Positions 11,693 through 20,874 of a stretch of DNA of 64,000 nucleotides are shown here, piece by piece. The translations under genes and the position numbers were made by a program. Source of the stretch: Microbispora triticiradicis (GTDB taxonomy: Bacteria > Actinomycetota > Actinomycetes > Streptosporangiales > Streptosporangiaceae); NCBI GenBank assembly GCA_003260025.2, contig QFZU02000030.1, positions 25,643 through 89,642 on the forward strand, read 5' to 3'. Each line of letters opens with the position of its first letter. The first letter of the stretch is position 1. The notes under the pieces were generated by a model. The model saw nothing but the letters and a program-made list of their open reading frames with translations, was not told where the DNA came from and ran no database searches.

Positions 11693-12847
11693 CTACGACA
11701 GGCCGGCGCGGCGGGCGCGCTCCACGACCTGTCCGATGACCTCGGTGACCCGGTCGACGTCCTCCTCGGTGGACGTGTGACCGAGCGAGAAGCGCAGCGA
11801 GCCACGGGCGCGCACGCCGTCCTGACCCATCGCCAGCAGCACGTGGGACGGCTGGGCCACCCCGGCCGAGCAGGCCGAGCCGGTGGAGCACTCCACGCCC
11901 TTGGCGTCGAGCAGCATGAGCAGGGCGTCGCCCTCGCAGCCGGGGAACGAGAAGTGGGCGTTGGCCGGCAGCCGGTCCGCCGGGTCGCCGTTCAGCACGA
12001 CGTCGGGGACGGCCCGCCGTACGCGCTCGACGAGGTCGTCGCGGAGCGCCGACAGGCGCTCCGCGGTCGCGGGCTGCCGCGCGACGGCGGTCTCGACGGC
12101 CGCGGCGAACCCGGCGATGGCGGGGGCGTCGAGCGTGCCGGAGCGGATGTCGCGTTCCTGCCCGCCGCCGTGCAGGACGGGGACGGGATCGACGCCGCGC
12201 GCCAGCAGCAGCGCCCCCACGCCCACCGGCCCGCCGACCTTGTGGCCGGAGACGGTCATGGCGTCCACGCCCGAGTCGGCGAACGAGACCGGAAGCTGGC
12301 CGACCGCCTGCACCGCGTCGGTGTGGAACGGGATGCCGTGCTCGTGCGCGATGGCGGCCAGCACGCGCACCGGCTGAACGGTTCCCACCTCGTTGTTGGC
12401 CCACATCACGCTCACCAGCGCGACGTCGTCCGGGTCGCGGGCGATGGCCTCGCGCAGCGTCTCGGGGTGGACCCGGCCCTGTTCGTCGACCGGGAGTAAC
12501 TCGACCCGGGCGTCATGGTTGTCGCCCAGCCAGTGGGCAGGGTCGAGGGCGGCGTGGTGCTCGATCGCGCTGACCAGGATCCTCTGCCGCTTCCTCGCCC
12601 AGAACAGGCCCTTGATGGCGAGGTTGTCGGCCTCGGTGCCGCCGGCCGTGAACACGACCTCGCTGGGCCGGGCGCCGAGCGCGCCGGCGATCGTCTCACG
12701 CGACTCCTCGACGACCCGCCGGGCGCGGCGGCCCGCCGCGTGCAGGGAGGAGGGATTGCCCACCTGGCCGAGCTGGGCCGTCATCGCCTCGATCGCCTCG
12801 GGTCGCATCGGGGTGGTCGAGGCATGGTCCAAGTACGCAGATCCCAT
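11693..12847 (-). CDS. Cysteine desulfurase (IscS/NifS family)
   Basis: PLP enzyme that removes sulfur from L-cysteine as a protein persulfide for tRNA thiolation and Fe-S assembly. It has 384 residues from the ATG at 12847, preceded by GGGAGGGG. The N-terminus ([19 protein letters not shown]) is typical, the PLP lysine is Lys203 in SGHKVGGP, and the persulfide cysteine is Cys326 in TGSACSAG. It is probably the sulfur donor for MnmA on the same strand 2.8 kb away. No scaffold genes (iscU) are nearby, which favours a tRNA-thiolation role. Its promoter region is shared with the divergent TetR gene. Confidence 0.95.
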   Translation of the reverse strand: MGSAYLDHASTTPMRPEAIEAMTAQLGQVGNPSSLHAAGRRARRVVEESRETIAGALGARPSEVVFTAGGTEADNLAIKGLFWARKRQRILVSAIEHHAALDPAHWLGDNHDARVELLPVDEQGRVHPETLREAIARDPDDVALVSVMWANNEVGTVQPVRVLAAIAHEHGIPFHTDAVQAVGQLPVSFADSGVDAMTVSGHKVGGPVGVGALLLARGVDPVPVLHGGGQERDIRSGTLDAPAIAGFAAAVETAVARQPATAERLSALRDDLVERVRRAVPDVVLNGDPADRLPANAHFSFPGCEGDALLMLLDAKGVECSTGSACSAGVAQPSHVLLAMGQDGVRARGSLRFSLGHTSTEEDVDRVTEVIGQVVERARRAGLS

Positions 12848-12927
12848 GACCCCTCCCCTGAACGCCTTTTCGTGCGCACCAAGCGTAGCCGGGGAGAAGG
12901 GGAACACCGGAACGGTGTCGCGAGTTA

Positions 12928-12941
12928 ACCGTCCAGACGGT
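12928..12941. promoter_or_regulatory. Candidate TetR operator between cysteine desulfurase and tetR
   Basis: Perfect palindrome ACCGTC-CA-GACGGT, 26 bp upstream of the TetR start and 80 bp upstream of the divergent cysteine desulfurase start. TACAGT just after it could serve as a -10 element. This fits autoregulation by the TetR protein; binding is inferred. Confidence 0.6.
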
Positions 12942-12967
12942 ACAGTAGGCGGCATGAGGAGGGTGGC

Positions 12968-13459
12968 ATGAGGCGAGACGAGTTGCTCGACGCGGCCGAG
13001 GCCCTGCTGCAGGACCAGGGCGCCCAGGCCCTGACCCTGGCGGCGGTGGCCGAGCGCGCCGGCGTCAGCAAGGGCGGCCTCCTCTACCACTTCGCCAGCA
13101 AGGAGGCGCTCGTCAAAGGGATGATCGAGCGCCTGATCGCCGACTTCGACGCGCTGATCGAGGCCCAGGGGGAGAGCACCTACACGCGGTCCTACCTCGC
13201 CGCGACGTTCGAGGCGGTGGAGACCGGCCGGCTCCGGCGCTGGGCGGTGGTCACGGGCGCCGCCGGCGATCCCGCGCTGCTCGCGCCGCTGCGCGAGGCG
13301 ATGGCCCGCTGGATGCGGCAGGGCCTGGACGACGAGCCCGACCCGCCGGCGTCCCAGATCGTACGGCTGGCCTGCGAGGGCGTCTGGGAGGTCGCCACCC
13401 ACTGTGCGGCGATCATCGACTTCGCCGCCGTCCGCGCCAGGCTGCTCGCCCTGTTATAG
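12968..13459 (+). CDS. TetR family transcriptional regulator
   Basis: 163-residue repressor-type protein. The N-terminal helix-turn-helix is clear ([28 protein letters not shown], about residues 20-47). The ligand domain ends in a TetR_C-type helix bundle. A tiny 5-codon frame (12954) overlaps the start by ATGA. The palindrome ACCGTCCAGACGGT lies immediately upstream, consistent with autorepression. A major-facilitator exporter in the same orientation begins 253 bp downstream, the usual arrangement of a drug-efflux regulator and its target. The ligand is unknown. Confidence 0.93.
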   Translation: MRRDELLDAAEALLQDQGAQALTLAAVAERAGVSKGGLLYHFASKEALVKGMIERLIADFDALIEAQGESTYTRSYLAATFEAVETGRLRRWAVVTGAAGDPALLAPLREAMARWMRQGLDDEPDPPASQIVRLACEGVWEVATHCAAIIDFAAVRARLLALL

Positions 13460-13712
13460 GGCCCTTCTCAGCAGGCGCCGTCGCGGCGCTCTGGGCATCT
13501 TGTCTGCGCAACTCGCCCGCGTAACCCGTGCGCGCCCGCGCGGAATCTATGACGCGCCGCACCGGCGCGGACCGTGCCCACTACACCGAGCCGCACGCGC
13601 GACTGGTGGTCGCCCTTCCTTCCGGCTGATGCCGTGAAAGGGCGACCTGCTGCTGTGTGCCCACTTCTCCGGGTTCGGAAACCCACTTGACACACATGGA
13701 AAGGAAGCTGTG
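13460..13712. other. Intergenic region between tetR and MFS gene
   Basis: About 250 bp with no convincing ORF. It contains short GC-rich inverted segments near 13536-13570, a small hairpin GGGTTCGGAAACCC just before the MFS leader, and a ribosome-binding site AAGGAAG at 13701-13707. A TTGACA at 13687 is too close to the start codon to be the -35 of a normal leader transcript. Confidence 0.5.
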
Positions 13713-14930
13713 ATGACCCGCGCTTTGAGGAAGGCCCGTCACGGGGCAGTCCTCACCTTCGTCCTGGCCGGCCTGATGTGCGGAACGTTCACCGTGCGCC
13801 TCCCCGCGCTGGCCGACCGGCTCCGCCTGCCGGAGTCGTCGGTCGGCCTCGCCCTGCTCGGCTGGGGAGTCGGCGCGCTGCTGACGATGCAGATCATGCG
13901 CGTCGTGCTGGGCAGAGCCGGGAGCCGCGGCGTCCTGCGCGCGGCCGTTCCCCTGTGCGCGGCATCACTGGTCCTCGTCGCGCTCGCGCCGACCTTCCCC
14001 GCCCTGGTCGCCGCCACCGCGCTGTTCGGCATGGCGTTCGGCGCGGTCGACGTCGGCATGAACGCGCAGGGCTCCCTGGTCGAGCGCGCGTACGGCCGGC
14101 CGATCATGATCGGCATGCACGCGGGCTGGTGCGTCGGCGCGATCTCGGCGGGCCTGCTGGGCACGGCCGCCATAGCGCTGGGCCTGTCCCTCACCACCCA
14201 CATCCTCCTGGTGGCCCTGATCTCGGCGCCCGCCGCGCTGGCTCTCAGCCGCACCCACCTGCCCGACCGCGCGCCGGAGACCGGCGCCGCACGGGAGAGC
14301 GGCCGGGCCCGGCGGAGGCTGCCGGGGGTCGTCTACTTGCTCGGTGCGATCACCTTCGCCGCTTTCATGGTCGAGGGCGTCGTGGCCGACTGGAACGGGC
14401 TCTACCTGCTCGGCACGCTGCACGCCTCCGAGGCGGTCGCCGCGCTCGGCTACCCGGTGTTCGAGGCCGGCATGCTGGTCGCGCGACTCGGCGGCGACCG
14501 GCTGCGTGGACGCCTCGGCGCCCGCGCGCTGATCGCCCTCTCCGGCGGGGCCACTGCCCTGGCGTTCCTCGCCGTCATCGCCGCGCCGGTGACGGCGGCG
14601 GCCGTGGCCGGGCTGTTCTTCGTCGGGCTCGCGGTGGCGACGATCTCACCGATGGCGCTGTCGCTCGCGGGCACCGCGACGGCCGAGCCGGGCCCCGCGA
14701 TCGCGCAGGCGAGCGCCATGGGCTACGCGGGACTGCTGCTCGGGCCGGTCGTGATCGGCTTCCTGTCCGCCGCGGCGTCGCTGCGGCTGGCCATGGGCGT
14801 GGCCGTCGTCCTCGGCGTCGTCATCGCCGCGGCGGGACGGCTGCTGCCCGCGTCCCGTACGGAGATCGTCCCGCTGCGGGCGTCCGCCCGGGACGGCGGC
14901 GAGGAGCCTCACCTGCCGCTGGCCGCCTGA
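13713..14930 (+). CDS. MFS transporter
   Basis: 405-residue major facilitator with about 12 hydrophobic helices and a short basic loop in the middle (ESGRARRRLPG, about residue 198). It resembles the small actinobacterial MFS group annotated as fucose permease/drug exporter-like (VRLPALADRLRLPESSVGLALLGWG). ATG 13713 is favoured over the GTG at 13710 because of AAGGAAG spacing. It is probably controlled by the upstream TetR protein. The substrate cannot be read from the sequence; efflux of a small hydrophobic compound or sugar transport are both possible. Confidence 0.9.
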   Translation: MTRALRKARHGAVLTFVLAGLMCGTFTVRLPALADRLRLPESSVGLALLGWGVGALLTMQIMRVVLGRAGSRGVLRAAVPLCAASLVLVALAPTFPALVAATALFGMAFGAVDVGMNAQGSLVERAYGRPIMIGMHAGWCVGAISAGLLGTAAIALGLSLTTHILLVALISAPAALALSRTHLPDRAPETGAARESGRARRRLPGVVYLLGAITFAAFMVEGVVADWNGLYLLGTLHASEAVAALGYPVFEAGMLVARLGGDRLRGRLGARALIALSGGATALAFLAVIAAPVTAAAVAGLFFVGLAVATISPMALSLAGTATAEPGPAIAQASAMGYAGLLLGPVVIGFLSAAASLRLAMGVAVVLGVVIAAAGRLLPASRTEIVPLRASARDGGEEPHLPLAA

Positions 14931-14985
14931 CACCCGCGCCTACGCCTGCCCGGGAACCGGCCGGGGAACCGGCCGGGGACGTCGG

Positions 14986-15519
14986 TCACCCCCGGCCGGC
15001 CTTGGCGGTCTCCTCGGCGAGGGAGACGAGCCGGTCCACGGTCTCGGGCAGCGCGCCCCCCAGGATCTTCTTCATGATGGGGGTCAGCACGAGCGCGGTC
15101 GGTCCCTTCACGACGACCTTGAAGGTCACCTCGCGCGTGCCGTCGCCGCGGTCCTCGATGGTGTGCTCCCAGTCCATGAAGGTGCCCCCGGGCAGGAAGA
15201 ACCGGTCGGTGTACCTGCGCATGGGGTCGCACTCGATGATCTCGAAGCGGACGGCCGACTGGCCCTTCAGCTTGACGTGACCGGTGGCGCCGAGGGCGAA
15301 CGGCCCCTCGTCGAGGCGGATCCAGTCCAGCCCGTCGTCCCAGCGGACGCGCGCGGGAACGTCCTCCCAGAGGGGCCAGATGTGCTCCGGCTCGGCCGTG
15401 GTCTGCCGCGTGACCGTGATGAGGTGCGTGGTGCGCAGTTTTCCGAGCGCGGCCACCGTCGCGGCGATAACCGCCGTGCCGGCCGAACCACGTATGAGCA
15501 TCTTGATCGCGCTTGCCAT
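14986..15519 (-). CDS. SRPBCC (START-like) family protein
   Basis: 177-residue polyketide-cyclase/dehydrase-like SRPBCC protein that would bind a hydrophobic ligand in a helix-grip cavity. Typical segments are TVTRQTTAEPEHIWPLWED, FEIIECDPMRRYTDRF and WEHTIEDRGDGTREV. A hydrophobic N-terminal stretch (GSAGTAVIAATVAALG) may anchor it to the membrane. ATG 15519 is preferred to ATG 15528, since GAGGGG abuts the latter with no spacer. A palindromic AT-rich element lies upstream at 15557. No catalytic function is implied by the fold. Confidence 0.85.
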   Translation of the reverse strand: MASAIKMLIRGSAGTAVIAATVAALGKLRTTHLITVTRQTTAEPEHIWPLWEDVPARVRWDDGLDWIRLDEGPFALGATGHVKLKGQSAVRFEIIECDPMRRYTDRFFLPGGTFMDWEHTIEDRGDGTREVTFKVVVKGPTALVLTPIMKKILGGALPETVDRLVSLAEETAKAGRG

Positions 15520-15556
15520 CCGAACCATCCCCTCGAATCTGGCCGTCTGTCTGTAT

Positions 15557-15566
15557 CATACGTATG
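15557..15566. promoter_or_regulatory. AT-rich palindrome upstream of SRPBCC gene
   Basis: CATACGTATG, embedded in a rare AT-rich stretch (15551-15580) about 40 bp upstream of the SRPBCC start. Candidate operator or promoter core; no regulator is adjacent. Confidence 0.35.
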
Positions 15567-15690
15567 TATAAGACAAATTGCCAGGGATCGCGGTGATTTC
15601 GAGCGAGATCGCCCCACTACCCTCATACAACCTCATGAACGCCGGAAGCGGCGCCGCGTCAGCCGCGCGGCGCCGCTTCCGGTCCAGGTG

Positions 15691-16644
15691 CTACTTGCGC
15701 TTCTCGATCTCTTCGGTGAGCTGCGGGACGATCTGGAACAGATCGCCCACCACGCCGTAGTCGGCGACTTCGAAGAGCGGCGCCTCGGCGTCCTTGTTGA
15801 TCACCACGATCGTCTTCGAGGTCTGCATGCCGGCCCGGTGCTGGATCGCGCCGGAGATGCCGGCCGCGATGTAGAGCTGCGGCGACACCGTCTTTCCGGT
15901 CTGCCCGACCTGGAACTGGTGCGGGTACCACCCGGCGTCGGTCGCGGCGCGCGAGGCGCCGACCGCCGCGCCGAGGGAGTCGGCGAGCTTCTCGATGATC
16001 GCGAAGTTCTCGCCCGAGCCCACGCCCCGGCCGCCGGAGACCACGATCGCGGCCTCGGTCAGCTCGGGCCGGCCGCCCTTCTCCTGCACGACCCGCTCCA
16101 CGATCCGCGCGGCGCGGGCGGCGTCCGACAGGGCGACCTCCACCTTCTCCTCGGCGCCGGCCCCGGCCGCCGCGACGGGAGCGGTGCTGTTCGGCCGGAC
16201 GGTGATGATCGGAATGCCCCTGGTCACCCGGCTGTGGACGTTGACGCCGCCGCCGAAGATCGACTGCTCGGCGACGAAGCCCTCGCCGACGCCCACGGCG
16301 TCGGCGATCACACCGGAGTCCGTCTTGATCGCGAGCCGGCCCGCGACCTCCTTGCCCTCACCGGTGGCCGCGAGGAAGACCGCGGCCGGGGAGCGCTCGG
16401 CCACCAGGTGCGCGAGCACCTCGGCCTTGGGCGCCGCCACGTAGTCGCCGATCTCGTCGGCCGCCGCCACGTAGATCTTCTCCGCGCCGTACTCGGCGAG
16501 CCTGGCCTTCGCGCTGTCCGAGTAGCCGGGGCCGGCCCACACCGCGGCCGGTGCGCCCAGCGACCGGGCCAGGGTCAGCAGCTCGAAGGTGACCTTCTTG
16601 ACGTCTCCGTCGACGTGGTCGACGAGAACCAGGATCTCACTCAT
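15691..16644 (-). CDS. etfA: Electron transfer flavoprotein alpha subunit
   Basis: FAD-binding alpha subunit of the ETF heterodimer, which takes electrons from acyl-CoA dehydrogenases and passes them to the quinone pool via ETF-quinone oxidoreductase. It has 317 residues. The N-terminal domain ([21 protein letters not shown]) is followed by the FAD domain with the conserved [17 protein letters not shown] segment and the C-terminal [21 protein letters not shown] motif. It lies 11 bp downstream of etfB on the same strand, so co-expression is clear. It is followed by no obvious partner dehydrogenase. Confidence 0.96.
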   Translation of the reverse strand: MSEILVLVDHVDGDVKKVTFELLTLARSLGAPAAVWAGPGYSDSAKARLAEYGAEKIYVAAADEIGDYVAAPKAEVLAHLVAERSPAAVFLAATGEGKEVAGRLAIKTDSGVIADAVGVGEGFVAEQSIFGGGVNVHSRVTRGIPIITVRPNSTAPVAAAGAGAEEKVEVALSDAARAARIVERVVQEKGGRPELTEAAIVVSGGRGVGSGENFAIIEKLADSLGAAVGASRAATDAGWYPHQFQVGQTGKTVSPQLYIAAGISGAIQHRAGMQTSKTIVVINKDAEAPLFEVADYGVVGDLFQIVPQLTEEIEKRK

Positions 16645-16655
16645 CTCGCAGCCCC

Positions 16656-17435
16656 TCAGATGAACTTCTTCGACGCGAGGAACTCGGCGGCCCTGGCGCC
16701 GCCGTCACCCTCGTCCTTGATCACGGTGCCCGCGGCCCGGGGTGGGGCGGCGGCGAAGTCGACGACCTCGCTCCAGGAGTTGGCGAGGCCCACCTGGTCG
16801 GCCGCGATGTCCGCGTCGGCGATGCCGAGCGTCTCGACCGGCTTCTTCTTGGCGGCCATGATCCCCTTGAACGACGGGTACCTCGGCTCGTTGATCTTCT
16901 CCACGACGGACACGACGGCCGGCAGCGAGGCCTCGACCTTGTCGTAGCCGTAGTCGGTGATCCGCTCGACCCGGATGGCGGTGCCCTCTACCTCGACCTT
17001 GCTCGCCAGGGTGAGCTGGGGGGCGCCGAGCCGCTCGGCCAGCATCGCGGCGAGCATCCCGGTGCGGGCGTCGGTCGACTCCGAGCCCAGGATGACCAGG
17101 TCGAAGCCGATCTTCTTCAACGCCTGGGAGACGGCGTAGGAGGTGCCCAGGGCGTCCGAGCCGTGCAGCGCGTCGTCGTGCAGGTGGACCGCCTTGTCCG
17201 CGCCCATCGCCAGGGCCTTGCGGATGGTCTCGGTGGTCTTGGCCGGGCCCATGCTCAGGACGGTGACCTCACCGCCGTGGGCCTCCTTGAGCCGCAGCGC
17301 CTCCTCGACCGCGTACTCGTCGAGCTCGTTGACGACGCCGTCGGCGGCGTCGCGGTCGAGCGTCTTGTCATCGGACCTCAGCTTGCGCTCGGTCGCCGTG
17401 TCGGGGACCTGCTTCACGCAGACGACGATGTTCAT
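16656..17435 (-). CDS. etfB: Electron transfer flavoprotein beta subunit
   Basis: AMP-binding beta subunit of ETF, 259 residues from ATG 17435 (MNIVVCVKQVPDTATERKL), which matches the canonical start. The DILGSESTDARTG-type segment (DLVILGSESTDARTGMLAAM) and the C-terminal recognition loop region are present. The GGGGAGG upstream sits about 13 bp from the ATG, somewhat distant. It is first gene of the etfBA operon. A near-palindrome GTTACCCATCGGTAGC at 17593 is a candidate operator for a fatty-acid-responsive regulator. Confidence 0.95.
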   Translation of the reverse strand: MNIVVCVKQVPDTATERKLRSDDKTLDRDAADGVVNELDEYAVEEALRLKEAHGGEVTVLSMGPAKTTETIRKALAMGADKAVHLHDDALHGSDALGTSYAVSQALKKIGFDLVILGSESTDARTGMLAAMLAERLGAPQLTLASKVEVEGTAIRVERITDYGYDKVEASLPAVVSVVEKINEPRYPSFKGIMAAKKKPVETLGIADADIAADQVGLANSWSEVVDFAAAPPRAAGTVIKDEGDGGARAAEFLASKKFI

Positions 17436-17592
17436 GGCCGGTGGCCGACCTCCCCTTTCCGTACGGCTGACGCCGCGGTTTCGGTACGTGGCGCGGGGTA
17501 CGCGCACGTGCTGCAAGACTGCCAGGTGCTCGCGGGCGCGAGTGCGCAGGTGGCCCGGGTGTCGAGCATGTCCCTGGTCCCCCACGCACAAT

Positions 17593-17608
17593 GTTACCCA
17601 TCGGTAGC
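17593..17608. promoter_or_regulatory. Candidate operator upstream of etfBA
   Basis: GTTACC-CATC-GGTAGC, an inverted repeat with one mismatch, about 160 bp upstream of etfB. A second small inverted repeat GAAC-TTT-GTTC is at 17655-17665. Nothing else in 17436-17699 looks coding. Confidence 0.4.
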
Positions 17609-17699
17609 TTAGGTGCAAACCCCCAGGTCTTTACGGACCCATCTCACACTACCGAACTTTGTTCCGGAATCCGGGGTCCGCAAGCCGCCGGTGTGCGGG

Positions 17700-18929
17700 T
17701 CAGCTCGCGAACACGAGCATGACGAGGATGAACACCACGGTGCCGACGGCCATGAGCAGCGTCGTGGTGCTGAACAGCGTGCTGAGCAGCGCCCAGACCC
17801 CGACGGCGCCCGCACCGCCGGCGGCGTCCACCACGAGCCTGCGCCGCCGCGACCGCGCCAGCAGCACGAACCCCGCGTCGGCCACCAGGGCGATGCCGTA
17901 GAGGACCAGCAGGAGAAGCGACACCTCCGGGAGGTTCGCCCGCGCGGCGGCGGCGAACAGGCCCACGACCACCGCGGAGCCCACGACCCAGCGGCGGTGC
18001 AGCTTCTCCCGGCGCGCGGCCCGCGGGTCGTCCACCTCCGCCCGCTTCGCGCTCCGGCCGGGCCGCCGATCACCCGGCCGCCACTCGCGGGTGGACGCCT
18101 CGGAGAGGGCCCGACGCGAGGCCTCGAAGCCGTCCGGCATCGGCGCGGCCTCGTTCAGGCGGGCGGCCAGCCCGGCCGTCTCCGGACGGGCGGCCGGATC
18201 GCCGCTCAGGCACCGCTCCACCAGCGGGGCGAGCCACGACGGCACGCCCGACAGGTCGGGCTCCCGGTGCACCACCCGATAGGCGACGGCCGCCGCGGGC
18301 CCCGTCCCGTACGGCTGCCGCCCGGACGCGGCGAAGGCCACCGTCGCCCCCCAGGCGAACACGTCGGCCTCCGGCCCGGCGTCCCGGCCCTCCAGCACCT
18401 CCGGGGCCAGATAGCCGGGCGTGCCCACCACCGCGCCCGACGCGGTCACCGACGCCGACTCCAGCGCGCAGGCGATGCCGAAGTCGATCACGTACGGCTC
18501 GCCGTCGGAGACGATCACGTTGGCCGGCTTGAGATCGCGGTGGACGACCCCGGCCGCGTGGATCGACTCCAGCGCCTCCGCCAGCCCCAGCGCCAGCCGC
18601 AGCAGGGCCGCGCCGGCGACCGGCCCGTCCTTCGCCACCACCGTGCTGAGCGGCCTGCCCTGCACGTACCGGGTGACGATGTAGGGCCGCTCCCCCGACA
18701 GCGAGGCGTCGAGCACCTCGGCGACGTGCCGCCCGCGCACCCGGCGCATGGTCTCCACCTCGCGCGCCAGACGGGTGATCGCGAACGCGTCGGAGGCGAC
18801 GTGGGGATGCAGGATCTTGACGGCGACCGTGCGCCCGTCGGCGTCGAGCGCGAGATGGACCTCTCCGAACCCTCCCGACCCGAGCGCGGAGATCAAGCGA
18901 TAAGGACCGATCTCTTCCGTCGTGCCCAT
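17700..18929 (-). CDS. Membrane Ser/Thr protein kinase (third of three tandem)
   Basis: 409-residue Hanks-type kinase. The kinase domain covers about residues 8-265: glycine-rich loop GSGGFGEV, VAVKIL lysine, catalytic HRDLKPAN, DFG (VIDFGIA) and APE (YLAPEVLEG). After a basic juxtamembrane linker come several C-terminal hydrophobic helices (WVVGSAVVVGLFAAAA, LLLLVLYGIALVADAGFVLLA, LLMAVGTVVFILVMLVF), with no PASTA or other sensor domain. It begins 32 bp after the neighbouring kinase gene. The three kinases share the EVETMRRVRGRHVAEVLDA segment, indicating tandem duplication. Confidence 0.95.
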   Translation of the reverse strand: MGTTEEIGPYRLISALGSGGFGEVHLALDADGRTVAVKILHPHVASDAFAITRLAREVETMRRVRGRHVAEVLDASLSGERPYIVTRYVQGRPLSTVVAKDGPVAGAALLRLALGLAEALESIHAAGVVHRDLKPANVIVSDGEPYVIDFGIACALESASVTASGAVVGTPGYLAPEVLEGRDAGPEADVFAWGATVAFAASGRQPYGTGPAAAVAYRVVHREPDLSGVPSWLAPLVERCLSGDPAARPETAGLAARLNEAAPMPDGFEASRRALSEASTREWRPGDRRPGRSAKRAEVDDPRAARREKLHRRWVVGSAVVVGLFAAAARANLPEVSLLLLVLYGIALVADAGFVLLARSRRRRLVVDAAGGAGAVGVWALLSTLFSTTTLLMAVGTVVFILVMLVFAS

Positions 18930-18961
18930 TGCGTCTCCCGCTTCGCTCGTCGGGGCGGGGA

Positions 18962-20863
18962 TCAGGTCCAGAAGGTCAGGAAGCCCAGGCCGATGCGGTC
19001 CATGATGTCGCCCACGACGCCGCCGATCAGGTTGACGACGGTGTCCTCACCCTTCCGTTGGAGATCCCCGACGATTTTGTCGATCGCCACCGACGGCGGC
19101 CGCCAGGGAACCCAGGAGGCGTCCGCGGACAGCGCCGTCATGACCGCGAACAGCGCGACCATGCCGACCACGATCGTGACGATCATGCCCGCGCCCGGGC
19201 TGCGGATCACCGCGGTGAGCGTACGGGCCACGGCCCTGCGCGGGGCCTTGCCACCGGGCAGGAGGAACAGCCCGGCGACGAAGGCGCCGGCCGCGTAGGC
19301 CGCGGCGGGGTCGGGACGCACTCCGCCCAGGTAGTGGAAACCGCCCCAGCAGCACATGGCGAACATCACGGCCAGCGGCACCTGTACCACCGTGGCCAGA
19401 CCGGCCCGGATCAGCGCCCACGGCGTGCCGAGCACCGCGAGGAGCGGGTCGGCGCCGCTGCTGCCCCGCGCGGCCCGGCGGTCGGCGAGGTCGCCGAGCA
19501 GGTACTGCCCCACCCGCAGGCACAGCGCCGCCACGGCGGCGAGCAGGCTCACCACCACCGGCAGCAGGCAGGCCAGCGCCACGAGCGTGGCCAGCAGCAG
19601 GGCCGCGAGCACCGGATGCCGCGCGCGGTAGGGAGCCCGCGGGGGCTCCGGCGCGTACGGCGCGGCCGGTTCCGGGGCCGGCGGCCGCGCGACCTGCGGC
19701 TCGGGATAGCCCGCCACCCGCTGGTCGGTGTGCGGCTGGAAGACCGCCGGCTGGTACGGCGGCGGGGGCGGGCCCCCCTGGCCGTACGGCGGGGCCTGCG
19801 GGTGCGCCGGAGGCGGCGCGGACACCGGGCGGCGCTGCTTCGGCGCCCGGGGCTCCCGGTAGGGCCGCTCCGGCGCCACGTAGTTCACCGGCGGCAGCAG
19901 GTCGGAGTAGCTGTCGTCGTCCGACGGCAGCACGCTGGTCCGGCCTCCGTTGCCGCTGCCGTTGCCCTGGCCGCTGCCGGGGGCCGTCGTCTCGTCGAGC
20001 AGGCGGGTGCCGTCGAGGACCCTCGTCCCGCCGTCCTGCGGCGTCTCCCGCAACACGGTGACCGTGGGGTCGAGCGACCGGGTGAGCCGCAGCAGCGACG
20101 CGGCGGTGGGACGCGACGCGGCGTCGGACGCCAGCGCGAGGCGGAGCCAGCCGCGCAGCCAGACCGGCGCGAGATCCACCTGGGCCTTGCCCTCGAGGAT
20201 GTTGTAGCAGACCGACTCGAACGTGCCCGAGCCGAACGGCGGCTTGCCGGTGACGCCGAAGAACACCGTGGCCGCCAGCGCGTGCACGTCGGCCGCCTGG
20301 GTGATCTGGGTGTCCCGGATGATCTCGGGGGCGAGGTAGCCGGGCGTGCCGACGAACATCCCGGTCTGGGTGAGCCGCGTCGCGTTGACGAGATGGGCGA
20401 TGCCGAAGTCGATGACCAGCGGCTCGCCGTCCACAAGCATGACGTTGGCAGGCTTGAGGTCGCGGTGGATCACGTCGGCCGCGTGGATGGCGACCAGGGC
20501 CTCGCACAGGCCGCGGGCGAGCCGGACCACGGCGTCGCCCCGGAGCGGGCCGTCCTCCAGCACGGTCTGCTCCAGGGTCCGCCCGGGGGCGTACCGCGTG
20601 ACGATGTACGGCGCGGCGCCGGTCAGGTCGGCGTCGAGGACCTCGGCGACGCGCCTGCTGCGCACCCGCCGCATGGTCTCGACCTCACGGGTCAGCCGGT
20701 CGCGGGCCTTGAGATCGGAGGCGACGTGCGGGTGCAGGACCTTGACCGCGACCTCGCGCCCCTCCGCGTCCAGGCCGAGGTGGACCACCCCCATGCCGCC
20801 CTCGCCGAGCTGCCGCAGCAGCCGGTAGGGGCCGATCCTCTCGGGAGCCTCAGTAGCCGACAT
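18962..20863 (-). CDS. Membrane Ser/Thr protein kinase (second of three tandem)
   Basis: 633-residue Hanks-type kinase with intact GEGGMGVVH loop, VAVKVL lysine, HRDLKPANV, DFG (VIDFGIAH) and APE motifs. A long Pro-rich cytoplasmic linker (about 290-410, PPPAHPQAPPYGQGGPPPPP region) follows. The C-terminal third has about six hydrophobic helices with no recognisable extracellular sensor. ATG 20863 is chosen because GGGGGACGAG precedes it; a GTG at 20878 would overlap the upstream stop as GTGA. It is co-oriented with, and nearly touching, both neighbouring kinases, so one transcript is likely. Confidence 0.95.
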   Translation of the reverse strand: MSATEAPERIGPYRLLRQLGEGGMGVVHLGLDAEGREVAVKVLHPHVASDLKARDRLTREVETMRRVRSRRVAEVLDADLTGAAPYIVTRYAPGRTLEQTVLEDGPLRGDAVVRLARGLCEALVAIHAADVIHRDLKPANVMLVDGEPLVIDFGIAHLVNATRLTQTGMFVGTPGYLAPEIIRDTQITQAADVHALAATVFFGVTGKPPFGSGTFESVCYNILEGKAQVDLAPVWLRGWLRLALASDAASRPTAASLLRLTRSLDPTVTVLRETPQDGGTRVLDGTRLLDETTAPGSGQGNGSGNGGRTSVLPSDDDSYSDLLPPVNYVAPERPYREPRAPKQRRPVSAPPPAHPQAPPYGQGGPPPPPYQPAVFQPHTDQRVAGYPEPQVARPPAPEPAAPYAPEPPRAPYRARHPVLAALLLATLVALACLLPVVVSLLAAVAALCLRVGQYLLGDLADRRAARGSSGADPLLAVLGTPWALIRAGLATVVQVPLAVMFAMCCWGGFHYLGGVRPDPAAAYAAGAFVAGLFLLPGGKAPRRAVARTLTAVIRSPGAGMIVTIVVGMVALFAVMTALSADASWVPWRPPSVAIDKIVGDLQRKGEDTVVNLIGGVVGDIMDRIGLGFLTFWT

Positions 20864-20874
20864 CTCGTCCCCCG

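Noticed and set aside
13687..13692. TTGACA as -35 of the MFS gene
   Set aside because: A -10 at normal spacing would fall on the start codon, downstream of the ribosome-binding site.
13460..13700. GC-rich inverted segments considered as a transposon end
   Set aside because: No matching partner end or transposase nearby.
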